Assembly (NCBI GenBank): GCA_037954665.1
Contig: JBBMOL010000225.1
Location: forward strand, 186,001-250,000
Source of the DNA: Laguncularia racemosa
Lineage: Eukaryota > Streptophyta > Magnoliopsida > Myrtales > Combretaceae
Length of the DNA: 64,000 bases
Reading direction: 5' to 3'
Shown here: positions 1 to 10,513 of the stretch, in pieces
Layout: each line of letters begins with the position of its first letter
How positions within the stretch are numbered: position 1 is the stretch's first letter
Notes under the pieces: model-generated
What the model was told of the DNA's origin: nothing
Seen by the model: the letters and a program-made list of their open reading frames with translations, nothing else
Database searches by the model: none
Translations under genes and position numbers: made by a program

Positions 1-1
1 T

Positions 2-640
2 AACAAGTCGATGACAGGTTTATGTCAACAATTCCACATAAACCATAGAAATTCAACTCCCTACTGACCTCAGATGAACGGGGCAGTAGAAGCAGCTAAC
101 AAGAATATCAAAAAGATCATCGAAAAAATGACAACTACTTACAAAGATTAGCACGGAATGTTACCGTTTGCTCTCATGGCTTATAGGACTTCAATAAGAA
201 CATCTACTGGAGCTACCCCATATTCATTGGTATATGGTACTGAGGCAGTGCTACCAGTCGAAGTCGAAATACCATCATTCAGAATTCTGTCAGAAATTCA
301 GCTAATTGAATCAGACTGGGTAAAGAAGAGGTTTGATCAGCTGAATTTGATTGATGAAAAAAGACTCACCGCACTATGTCATGGCCAGTGTTACCAACAA
401 AGGATGGCCCGAGCATTTAACAAGAAAATGAGGCCTTGATACTTTAAAGAGGGAAATCTAGTGCTAAGGAAAGTTCTCTTGAATGTCCAAGACTCTAGAG
501 GAAAATTTACCCCAAACTATGAGGGTCTATATGTGGTGAAAAAGGTTCTATCAGGAGGTGCTTTGATACTGACTCAAATGGATGGTCCGGAATTGAGAGA
601 CCCCATTAATATAGATCTTGCAAAGATGTACTATCCTTAG
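2..640 (+). pseudogene. Ty3/gypsy integrase C-terminal fragment, broken by stops
   Basis: One reading frame runs from base 2 to the stop at 638-640 and gives the C-terminal half of a plant gypsy integrase. It has the PQMNGAVEAANKN-type segment (about residues 23-35), then the block around MAYRTSIRTSTGATPYSLVYG that precedes the end of the catalytic core, then the tail with the FKEGNLVLRK and KFTPNYEG motifs. Integrase would insert element cDNA into the genome in a virus-like particle nucleus complex. The frame holds three internal stops, at 65-67, 149-151 and 437-439. They stand where the family has Arg, Trp and Trp, each one transition away. The left part of pol lies outside the window. The following 3' UTR, polypurine tract and LTR fit the Tat/Ogre-like branch of gypsy. 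The domain call is firm; the lineage is inferred from the long 3' region. Confidence 0.9.
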
Positions 641-1117
641 GCAAGGGAATTGAAATTTTTGCTAATGTTTATGAAAGCCAATATTCGATACAAATTTCGT
701 TGAGTCTAGTTTTTATTTTTTACAAGAAAAGTTAATGTCTCTGAATGGTCGATATTTCCAACCAATTCTTATTACAACAAATATTCCTAAACACATTATC
801 CATCACTTCACCGATGAATGATAAACACTAAAATGATAATGAATCTCAATAAATTTTGTGATATAATTCTATCTACTTTTGAGCATTAAAACCTAGTGCA
901 TTAGTAGGATAACACTACCATCAAAAGAGCCATGCGCACAAGAAAGGGAGCACATCGAGATTTTCAACCCCGTGTCAAAGCAAGAGTAAGCGAAGTAGAA
1001 GCAAACCAGCACAAAGGTTCGGTTGTTTGGTTGTTATCTACAATAAATTGGCAAACGTTTTAAAATAAATGACTATCATCCACATCATTTAACTCAATCA
1101 GTAGAAACATAGTCAAA
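641..1117 (+). other. Start of gypsy 3' untranslated region
   Basis: No reading frame is supported here. The stretch links the pol stop to the tandem-repeat block and is AT-rich single-copy-looking sequence. It belongs to the gypsy element by position. Confidence 0.6.
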
Positions 1118-2265
1118 AGCATAAGATTAGTCAGCTCGCAATAGGACACTTATCTAAACATCCCCTTGAAAAGGTTAGTGAGCTCGTAATAGGGCACTTT
1201 CTTGGATATCTCTTCCTAAGGTCAGCCTATAAGGGCACCTTTTAAGACATTTCTTCCTGTCATAGGTTAGTCAACCCACATTGGGGCACTTCCCTAAGCA
1301 TCCTCTCGTGGGGTCAGCACATTGGGGCACCTTTCGAGACATGTATTCCTACCATAGATTAGTTAGCCCATAGAGGGGCATTTTCTGGATATTCTCTCTT
1401 AGGGTCAGCCCATAAAGGCACCTTTTTGAGACATTTTGTCATAGGTTAGTTAGCCCATAGAGGGGCACTTTCCTAGATATCCTCTTTTAAGGTCAGCCCA
1501 CAAAAGCACCTTTTTGAGAAGTTTCTCTATGCTATAAGTTAGTCAGCCTACAATGGGGCACTCTCCTAAATATCTTGTCTCAAGGTCAGCCTGTAGGGGT
1601 ACATTTCGAGATATTTCTCCCCCAGGGTTGTGAGTCTAAGAAGACAGTTCTCGCTAAGGATAGTTAGCCCAAGAAGGGGCACGTTCTTAGACACATTTCC
1701 TTAAAGTTAACTCAGAGGAGCACTTTCCGGATCCATCGATTAGTTAGCTCAAAGGAGCACTTTTCGAATCTATCAACCAGTTAGCTCAGAGGAGCACTTT
1801 TCGAATCTATCGATCAGTTAGCTCAAGAAGAGCACTTTTCGAGTCTATCAATTAGTCAGCTTATAGGAGCACTTTTTCAAATTCGATAACCGATTAATCA
1901 GCTCATAGGAGCACTCTTCGAAGGTATTTTTCCAAACAGTCGCTAGTCTAGTCAGACGTTTCTGTTGACAGGTGGCTAGCTCATAAGAGCACTTCCTAAG
2001 ATAATCTTCTCTTTAAGGTTGCTAGTCCGATAAGACACTTCCTATCATCAGTTATCTTACACTCCTAAACAATGCTTGAGATATTTCCTATCGCCAATTA
2101 GTCAGCCCATAAAGCACTTTTTGGGAGGATACATTACTCTAGATTGTTAAGACCAGTCCCTAAGCAATACCAACCATCACAAAAGACTCGTGGGATTATT
2201 AGCTCATGGAACATTTTCTTGCTAGAAACCAAATTCCAGATAACCAGTTAAACCAAGGCATTATC
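1118..2265 (+). repeat. Degenerate tandem repeats in gypsy 3' UTR
   Basis: A phrase of the form GTCAGCCCATAGGGGCACTTT recurs about every 55-60 bases, and two slightly different halves alternate to give a higher-order unit of roughly 115-120 bases. One half is followed by CTGGATATCCTCTT and the other by TTTGAGACATTT. The right part (about 1690-1930) degenerates to shorter GAGCACTTTTCGAATC units. No protein reads through. Tandem repeats in this position, between pol and the 3' LTR, are known for Tat/Ogre-type plant elements and can seed satellite DNA. Confidence 0.85.
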
Positions 2266-2333
2266 CATTCAATCAAGAGGCCAAAAATGGTGTCTTTCTT
2301 GTCTTTGTAGTTAATTTTTTCAAACTTTACTAT

Positions 2334-2346
2334 AAAGAGGGGCAAC
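2334..2346 (+). other. Gypsy polypurine tract
   Basis: The purine-rich AAAGAGGGGCAAC lies directly before an LTR start TGTAAACACC. This is the expected primer site for plus-strand DNA synthesis. Confidence 0.75.
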
Positions 2347-4385
2347 TGTAAACACCCCATTTTTGCTCTAATGATTAATAGTAATCAACCACAAGTAATT
2401 TCCAATTTTGTCTAATTTTTCCATATTTTTCTCTAATTTAGCAAAAATAGGAAAAATATTCAAAAAATAAAATAAATTGGAAAAATACATCAATTTTGGA
2501 AACTAATTTTAGAAATGGCAATAATAAAGGTTAAATGATTTTTACAAATGTTTGAAATTTCAAAAAATACAAAAAAAAAATCGCATTGCATATAAGCAAT
2601 TTGCGAAATAAATAAAATCGCGAAAGTGGGCTAACTCAGCTGGTTCGATTCAGGGTCAGGCGTGCGCAGATAGGTGCGAGGTTAGGGGTATGAAACGCGG
2701 GGGAAGCAGAATTCGCTTTTTTCAAAATTTTACTCTGCTTGGGACACGTGTCAGCATCTGATTGGCTAGAGCGAATGCATGTGCCGAGCGCATGATCATC
2801 TTTAACCTCTGTCCGAGATTGCTGGCGAGGAGAAAAATTCGAATTTCGGCCGTTTTGATTCAATTTTTTGCACAAATCCAACAGATCTTCAACAGAAATA
2901 CGATAAACATTATCCAATTAGAATCGAATCTCAACAAATTGATGGATTTACACAAATTAGAGTTGGTTTTTTTTAACCACAAATTCGATTTGCTTCGATT
3001 GGTGGAAATCCGAGCTTATCCAGCTCGATTTTGAATGCCTATAAATAGAGGATGAAGTGGAGAAGCAGAATCATAGATCAAAAGTGAGAAAAAGGAGAGA
3101 ATTGAAGCCTCGCCGGAGTTGTTCGAAACCGCGACCACCGATCAAGTGTTGTGCAGCCACCAGGAGGTGTTTCTGAAGTAAACCACCACCACAGTTGAGT
3201 TCCTCACCCTCGAAAACCTAGGAATCGACACCTCAACCGCTTTGAAAGGCCGCCGGAACGCCGTCAACAAGCACTCCCAGCCGCCGCATTCGATCGACCC
3301 GACCCGACTCGCGCATCGACTTAGATCCAGGTAAGTCGAATTTTTTGATTTTTTATTTTATTTTATTTATTTAGTTAATTTATTTATTTCAAATTTATTT
3401 ATTTACTTATTTATTATTTATAATTCAATAAATAGAAAAAAGTTAGAAATTAGATTTTTTTAGGATTTAATGATAAAAAAATAGAGATAATAATTATAAT
3501 AATAAATAATAAAAATATGAAAATCTATAAAGAAAATAATAAAAATATTAGAAAAATAATAATAATAATTTAGATTTTAAAGTAGGATAGATAAAAAATC
3601 TAGGAGAATAGTTTTCAATAGAAAATAAAAATTATAAAATTATGAAAAATTAATAAAAACTAATAAAAAATTAAAAATTAATAAAAAATCAATAAAATTT
3701 ATAATAGTAGAAATGAGTTGAAAAATAGAAAAAAATGAGTTTTATCACTTAGAAAAATCATTTTCTCAAATAAATCCAAAATTGGGGTTTTTCCTTAAAA
3801 TTATCATTTTCAAAAAATCAAATTATTAAGCTTAAGCTTAGATTTTTTTTTAACAAAATCCTAAAATGGTAAAAACATAAATCAAAAGAAATTTCATAAT
3901 TAAAATTTACAAACATACTTAAAGTTTTTTCAAGAAAAGCAAACTACGATACGTTTGATCCTGAATAACAAGTACGTAGGCGCCCATTTGGGGTAATCCT
4001 AAAAAGGAATGAAAAATCATTTTCCTAGAATAATCCACTCAAAAATACAATAAAAGATAACAAGAAATAAAAAAAAAAAGACATTTCTAGATAAGGTTAA
4101 GATTTTAGGAGATTAGGGTGGAAACCTTAGGGTTTTAATAGATTAGCCTCTAAACTTAGAAACTCTGGTTTTCCCCTTTTCTTTTTTCACAAAAACGAGA
4201 AGAGGAAATCATGATGACTAGTAGTCTAAATTGGGATTAATCTGCTCAATTAATCCTAATTCAATTTTTCCTAACCACAGTTGGGTGACGACTCCAAAAC
4301 AAAACGAAATTCCTAACTCAAGTCGAGGATCTACATTAGATGAGCATAGGGTTTAGTCTAGATCGGATTAGGAATGGGAAATTCA
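2347..4385 (+). mobile_element. Ty3/gypsy 3' LTR
   Basis: It starts with TGTAAACACC immediately after the polypurine tract. It contains a TATA box at 3040-3048, a GC-richer transcribed leader (about 3060-3330), an extremely AT-rich stretch (3340-3960) and, near its 3' end, the GTACGTAGGCGCCCATTT segment typical of the R/U5 part of this type of LTR. The 3' border is not precisely visible; copia coding sequence resumes at about 4396, so the LTR must end between about 4290 and 4390. Because it abuts the middle of a copia integrase, the gypsy element probably inserted into that copia, but the left copia half is outside the window. Confidence 0.75.
3040..3048 (+). promoter_or_regulatory. TATA box of the gypsy LTR promoter
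   Basis: TATAAATAG in the U3 part of the LTR, followed at about 25-35 bases by GA-rich sequence where transcription would start. Confidence 0.6.
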
Positions 4386-4395
4386 AAAATTAGAC

Positions 4396-6503
4396 TCGAC
4401 AACAAGGTTCTAACTAAAGCAACTAACAAAACCCCTTATGAACTTTAGACTGGGATGTCCAGCTGAGGCAAGGCCTTATAAGCCCAATGAAAAGAAACTA
4501 AATTCAAGAACAGTAAGTTGCTATTTTGTTGGGTACTCTGAAAGATCAAGGGGTTACAAGTTCTATGATCCCACAACTAAATTAATATTTGAGTCGGGAA
4601 ATGCTCGATTCTTTGAGGATGTCGAGTTTATCGGGGGAGATACAGTTAGAGATATTGTCTTTGAAGAGGAATACATTGATATTCCCACAGGTGTTATTGA
4701 ATTTGGTCAAGATTCTATTCTTGATCTTCTTCAAGACATAATAGAACAAGGCAATATTGAAGATCCCATTCAAGATACTGTTCCAAAAGAACAAACTCTA
4801 CCACCTCAAGAACCTATGCCATTGAGGAGATCCACTAGATAAAGACGAAGTGCGCTTCCAGATGACTACATCGTATTTCTTCAAAAACATGAGGTTGACA
4901 TTGGAATGATGGAAGATGATCCAATCAACTTTCGTCAAGCCACTGAAAGTTCTAAATCTCATAAGTGGATTGATGCCATGAATGAAGAAATAAAGTCTAT
5001 GAAAGACAATGACGTTTGGGATCTTGTCCCATTGCCAGAAGGTATGAAGCCCATTGGTTGCAAATGGATATTTAAGACCAAGAGGGATTCAAAAGGCAAT
5101 GTGGAGAGGTACAAGGCTCGTCTTGTTGCAAAGGGCTTTACACCGAAAGAAGGCATCGGCTATAAAGAAACTTTCTCACCGATTTCTTCGAAAGACTCTT
5201 TTAGGATTGTAATGGCATTAGTGGCACAATTCGATCTTGAGTTACATCAAATGGATGTAAAGACCGCTTTCCTCAATGGTGACATTGATGAGATGATCTA
5301 TATGGTACAACTAGAAAATTTTGTATCGAGAAATCCAAAGAATATAGTTTGTAAACTTAAGAAATCCATCTATAGACTTAAGCAAGCATCTCGATAATGG
5401 TATTTCAAATTTCATCAAGTGCTCACTTCGCATGGTTTTGAGACGAATTTAGTCGATGATTGTATATACCATAAGTTCTGTGGGAGCAAGCATATTTTCT
5501 TGGTTTTATATGTTGATGATATATTGCTTGCCAGCAACGATATAGGCTTATTGCACAAAACCAAGAGATTTCTAGCTGAGAATTTTGAGATGAAAGATCT
5601 TGGTGATGCCTCTTTTGTGTTAGGAATACAAATACATCGAGATTGCTCTCGAGGTACTCTTGAATTATCACAAAAGAGCTATATCGAAAAGGTACTCAAA
5701 AGGTATGACATGCAAAATTGCAAACCAAGTGATACGCTTATAGCTAAGGGAGACAAATTTAGTCTTAGTTAGTGCCTTAAGAATGATTTTGAGGAAAAGG
5801 AAATGCAAAAGATTCCCTATGCATCAGTAGTAGGGAGTCTAATGTATGCTCAGGTTTGTACGTATCTAGATATTGCGTACATTACAGGAATGTTGGGCAG
5901 ATACTTGAGTAATCCAGGATTAGACTATCGGAAAGCAGCTAAATAGGTCTTGTGGTACTTATAGAGAACAAAAGATTACATGCTTACCTAGCGGAAGTCA
6001 AATCAAATCGAGATCGTTGGGTATACTGATTCTGATTTTGCTGGATGCCAAGATAGTATGAAGTTTACATCAGGCTACATCTGTTAATTGAGGGAGCTGT
6101 CTCTTGGAAGAGCATAAAACAATCCCTTGTTGCTTCTTTTACTATGGAAGTAGAGTTTGTAGCATGTTATGAGGCATCCAATCATGGAATATGGTTACGA
6201 AATTTTGTCACAAGGCTGCGCATTGTGGATACTATTAATAGGCCACTTAAATTATTTTGTGACAATAAGTCAGCAATTCTATATTCTAACAATAATAGGA
6301 GCTCGACAAAGTTAAAGCATATAGATATAGACATCAAGTTCCTAATTGTGAAAGAAAGAGTTTATAGTGGACAGTTGTCTATAGAGCATATAGGAACAAA
6401 CTCCATGATCGCGGATTTGCTCACTAAAGGAGTGCAACCCAAACTGTTTCATGAGCACACTGCTCATATGGGTGTCAAGACCTTCAGTGACATTAAGTTT
6501 TAG
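4396..6503 (+). pseudogene. Ty1/copia pol fragment (integrase end, RT, RNase H)
   Basis: The fragment begins inside the integrase tail (NKTPYEL at about 4425-4445), has a small deletion and frame change, then continues at 4438 with the CPAEARPYKPNEKKL segment and the SCYFVGYSE motif. Reverse transcriptase follows from 4906, with KARLVAKGF and the QMDVKTAFLNG motif. The frame stops at 5395-5397 (TAA before Trp-Tyr, where the family has Gln) and continues in the same sense to the catalytic YVDDILLASND block (about 5506-5540), which is intact. RNase H spans about 6010-6503 and includes CDNKSAI and the ADLLTKG motif near its end. Several further stops and at least one frameshift (about 6085-6140) prevent a full protein. 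It lies just upstream of its own polypurine tract and 3' LTR. Confidence 0.92.
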
Positions 6504-6922
6504 TGAGAGTTTGTTACCTTGTATGCATTTATGTCATAGACAAACTGTAATAAGTTATTTTGGTTTATTATGTTTTGAGGATATCTTCTGCAGAAATAAA
6601 GTATTTTGTTTGCCTATACTCTATTTTTGGTTTATGGTTTGATCTCACTAAGGTTTATGGTGGACCAGTAGAAAATAAACATGTTAAGATCACATTGCAT
6701 GGAATTTTCTTGCTACACATCCATATCATGATTCATGTCATTCAATTATATTAGCATTGTGACCATTGATGGGTAGAGTTACAATAAATGTGATGAATGC
6801 TTCTTTGATCCTATGTTGATATGACTGATAGACCGGATTGGTTATAGATACATTCAGTTCATGACAGCAAATTTGAGCTCATATGGTTTTGCAAAACATG
6901 ATTGTAAAGTTACACATATAGT

Positions 6923-7439
6923 TCAAGTGGGAGATTGTTGGATCTTTAATCCAACGTTAGCCTTATATGTGAAACAATTATGTGTTGCGGGCTGTCATAT
7001 TAAGTCAAGCTCAATTAAAAGTGATCAATAAGATTTGGTTATTTGAGTCTTAATATATCTAATAGGATATGACTCATTTTATGTGTGGAGATCTTATGGG
7101 TAGTTTTTATTTTTATGATAGGTTAAAATAGAAATACCAAAAAAGTAACATATAATTATTTATATAAATAGTAGTTATGATCTCCAGGTCATACACACAC
7201 CTTTCTTGTCTCTTTGTATCCCATAATCAAATAGACTATAGAGAGAAAACAAAAGGGATCTCTCTAAAAGAAAATATATTGACCTGAAAAGTCGATCGCA
7301 CAATCTAAGAATCGTGGAGCGCAATGGATTCAGGTACGCTTCCGTATATTTATTGTTTAATTCTTAATGATCAAATATGAAAAGATCTAGTATTTTGTTT
7401 GTGATGATTTTCACATAAGGATAATTCAAGATTCAACAT
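6923..7439 (+). mobile_element. Copia polypurine tract and 3' LTR
   Basis: The tract TCAAGTGGGAGAT ends at 6935 and the LTR begins at 6936 with TGTTGGATC. A TATA-like TATATAAATAG lies at 7161-7171. The proposed end at 7439 (TTCAACA) is the approximate inverse of the start, giving an LTR of about 504 bases. The 5' LTR is not in the window, so the length and end are unconfirmed. Confidence 0.75.
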
Positions 7440-8144
7440 TGTTGATATATGATTTTAGGTTCAAATCCTTACAATTCATTTTATATTTTTAAAATTACAT
7501 TTATTTTACGTGGTTTGAATGATTTTTTTTGGTTACTTTTTTTTTTTTTCCATGATGATAGTGTAATATATTTAAAATTAGAATTTGATAATGTTAAGTG
7601 CACAGACCTAGCCGTATGATTTTTGGCTTGTCCCTGTTTACAAATCGTTGAGGTCCATACGAAATTTATATTTCAAAAGAGCATGGACTTCGAGTCGTTT
7701 GAGAAAGCTATAGGTGATCACCAATCCTAAATTTTAAGTATAAACAACAATGTAAAAAATCATCATTCATGAAACTAAATGAAATATCTAATTAAATTTT
7801 TATTTATCAAAATTAACTATTATATTTTCAATTTTTACTGTTTAGTTTTTAATAGATTTAAAATATTGAATAGAAAATCTGATAAATAAAATTATATTTA
7901 CTAATTTTAAACTCCTAATATAACATCTAAAATTCTGATAGTAATGTATGCACTATATATGAGAATACAATTTCAGTATGACAGCAGGGGATCTTTTGCC
8001 TTATCTCCTATTATCTTATCTACCCTGTTACTGGGGCCCACCACCCATATCTCTTCCCCTTTTTTTTTCTTTTCTTTTCCGTAAAGGTAAACAGTATTCT
8101 CACGCAAAAACAGAGGAGGGGCGGACTTCTAAATTTGCCAGGCG
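7440..8144. other. Intergenic, AT-rich
   Basis: No supported gene or repeat. The right part becomes pyrimidine-rich (about 8050-8082), as is common just upstream of plant promoters. Confidence 0.5.
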
Positions 8145-8298
8145 ACGCGTTATTTACGCGGATTCCCAACGCGTGGAGTCCATCCTGTCTTTGAACAAGA
8201 AGTTATAAATATCTTATTACATCGCCTCCATCCATTCCAATTTTTTTGTACGGTTACTAGACTTGAGAGACATTTTCCTTCACCAACCGGTCAACTTG
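8145..8298 (+). promoter_or_regulatory. Promoter and first untranslated exon of the XYPPX-repeat gene
   Basis: A TATA box TATAAATA lies at 8204-8211, so transcription probably starts near 8235-8245. Two ACGCGT motifs lie upstream at 8145-8150 and 8169-8174. This matches the core of the CGCG box bound by calmodulin-binding CAMTA factors, so calcium or stress responsiveness is possible but only inferred. The first untranslated exon is proposed to end at 8298 before a GT at 8299. Confidence 0.5.
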
Positions 8299-9197
8299 GT
8301 ACTGTAAATTTCCTTCCTTTCTTTTCTTTTTGTATGTCTGATCTTCATTTATCCGCTTTATATGTAAACTCTTGGTATATAGTTTTGTGAATCTTTATTG
8401 TAATATGTTTTGTTCGGATGTTGTTTTGACTTTATGGGTTTGTATGATCTAGAAAAGGGCCCTTTTTGCTCTAGTTTGATGGTGATTACAAGGTGTTTTT
8501 TTTTTTTTTAAATGTTGCAGATGTCTTCGATGTTGGGTGTGTTATTTGTTTTTGTTTGGTGGATCAAGAATATAAAAGGGAAAACTTTTTCGTTTGATTT
8601 ATGATGGGATGGATGACAGCAGGGATGGGTTAAATTGGTATTGTTGATGGATTTGAATAATTAAAATGTCTTGAGGAATTGCTGTTTATTTGTGTGTGTA
8701 CAGAATACAGAAGCAAAGGTGTTTTTTTTTTCATGCCCCTCCAATCACATATAGTCATCTATGAGTCAAGAAGCGTAAAGTTGGATTTGATTGGAGAGAA
8801 CATGGCCTGTAAGCATCATTTGGGGAGAGGAGAAACTTGATCTGAAAGACGTAAAATTGTTAGTTAAAGGACATTATGTATATCCAATAAACTTAGAATC
8901 CTAAGGATGATTTTTGGGTAGACCTCTTTTTGGATGGCCGGCATATTTTTTAATGGAATAACCCGGGATCAATGTTTCCTTTGGTTGCTTTTTACATTCG
9001 CTCATGGATATTGGATCCCGCATTGCAGACAGCATTATGCATTGCAACAGCCTGCAGTAATGTTTGCTATTTGCTGTTCAAATTTGCAAATTGTGATTCT
9101 ATTGAACCTGATTCATACTATATGCCCAATATAGAACTAGTATCCGATGTATTTTCTGGTTGAACTAATAAATCCAGACATATTTCTCATTAAACAG
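8299..9197 (+). other. Probable 5'UTR intron of the XYPPX-repeat gene
   Basis: A donor GT at 8299-8300 and an acceptor (TAAACAG) ending at 9197 fit well with the T-rich sequence between them. Exon sequence then runs 25 bases to the start codon at 9223. No cDNA is available, so the donor is the weaker end. Leader introns of this size are common in highly expressed plant genes. Confidence 0.5.
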
Positions 9198-9222
9198 ATT
9201 TTGAAGTTAATCACATTTAAAA

Positions 9223-10513
9223 ATGGGAGGCGGTAAGGATGACTCTGATAAAGGGTTATTTTCACACCTCGGGCATGGTGCTTCTGGTCCCTATGGATAT
9301 CCACCGGGCCAATATCCTCCGGGTCAGTATCCTCCTCCGGGTCAGTATCCTCCTCCGCCTGGCGCATACCCCCCACCCCCACAAAGGTATCCACCAGGAG
9401 GATACCCCCCTCAGGGATACCCACCTGCAGGATATCCACCGCAGGGTTACCCTCCAGCTGGTTACCCGGGCCAATCAACTCATCATTCAGGTGATTCCTC
9501 AATTAGCAAGTTATTCTTGCATCTTACTGCAGATTGCCAGTTTGTTCAATTTGTCTTTCTATTAGAAATATAATGAACTAAGCCCTGTCTTGCACATTCT
9601 GGTTCAAGTGGTTGATTGCAGTTGCAGGCTTTTATTTCTTTCATCTTTAGTGTTAGATTATTTTCATGATATTCCAAGACATAGTAATTACACTTAGGGG
9701 TGTCACTGAATTGAGTCTAAACAATAGGCATTGTGGCCAAATTTGATTTCCACTGGAAAACTCATTGGTCGAACCTACCTCAATGAGGTACTCAATGGAT
9801 TTGGCATTGACTCAATTAAGCTCAATTAGGCTAATTTTTCCCCCCTCAAAAAAAAAAAAAGTATATTCCTCCAAATTATATATTAAAGTTCAAATTTAAT
9901 GAAGCACAACTTAAAGCTTGATTAGAGCTCAGTTAAAGCTCTGGGGCCCATCAAACCAAATATCTATCAAATTGACAAGCTACTTGAGCTTGAGGTCAAC
10001 TTGATTGTAATTTTTTGAATCCAAGCAGATTTAGAGTGTAGATCAAGTGACTGTGAGTCCACTTGAAATGTTTATAATCTTAGCTAGTGTAAAGTATAGA
10101 GTAATGTCGTGTGCCTGGAGAGAAATGTTAGCTGCTCCTGATTAGCAATCAAACAAACTTCTAATTTTTCATGAGTTGATTTTCTGCTCAAGGCAACGAA
10201 GATAATTTGCTTGCAAGTAGCTTCAGCCATTTTGCTACATAAAGAGCTTACTCGTGCTTTGTAATGTTTTGTCATGTTAGGACATGGATCAGGAGGCATT
10301 GGGGCAATGCTAGCTGGTGGTGCCACTGTTGCTGCAGCTGCACTTGGTGCCCACCATGTTGCACATGGTACACATGGTGCACATGGTGCGCACGGTGCTG
10401 CCCACTTTGGGCACGCTGGATATGGTCATGGAAAATTTAAGCATGGGAAGTATGGGAAACATGGGAAGTTCAAGAAGGGCAAGCATGGAATGTTTGGAAA
10501 GAAATTCAAATAG
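9223..10513 (+). CDS. Glycine/proline-rich XYPPX-repeat protein (GPRP / glycine-rich protein A3-like)
   Basis: Two coding exons, 9223-9490 and 10281-10513, joined over a 790-base GT..AG intron that splits a glycine codon; the product is 166 residues. Order: a short acidic-basic start (MGGGKDDSDKGLFSHLGHG), about twelve tyrosine-proline-proline repeats (residues about 24-82, GYPPQGYPPAG type), a small hydrophobic Gly/Ala helix (about residues 94-113) and a basic His/Gly/Lys tail made of HGKYGKHGKFKKG-like repeats ending at residue 166. This architecture is that of the plant GPRP family. Their biochemical role is not established; XYPPX proteins have been linked to cell wall, plasma membrane and stress responses. 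No signal peptide is visible. The gene lies on the same strand as, and 27 kb upstream of, the ABCE gene. The exon structure is strongly supported by the continuous family pattern across the splice. Confidence 0.92.

Noticed and set aside
1118..2265. CRISPR-like spaced repeat
   Set aside because: Spacers are not unique, units drift gradually and the context is a plant retroelement 3' UTR.
2618..2655. tRNA-like phrase GGCTAACTCAGCTGGTTCGATTC (A-box-like and B-box-like words)
   Set aside because: The two words overlap without room for an anticodon arm, and no cloverleaf folds. It lies in a gypsy LTR and is taken as chance.
9262..9502. Minus-strand and alternate-frame ORFs over the XYPPX exon
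   Set aside because: They arise from the repetitive proline codons. The + frame from 9223 alone continues the family pattern across the splice.
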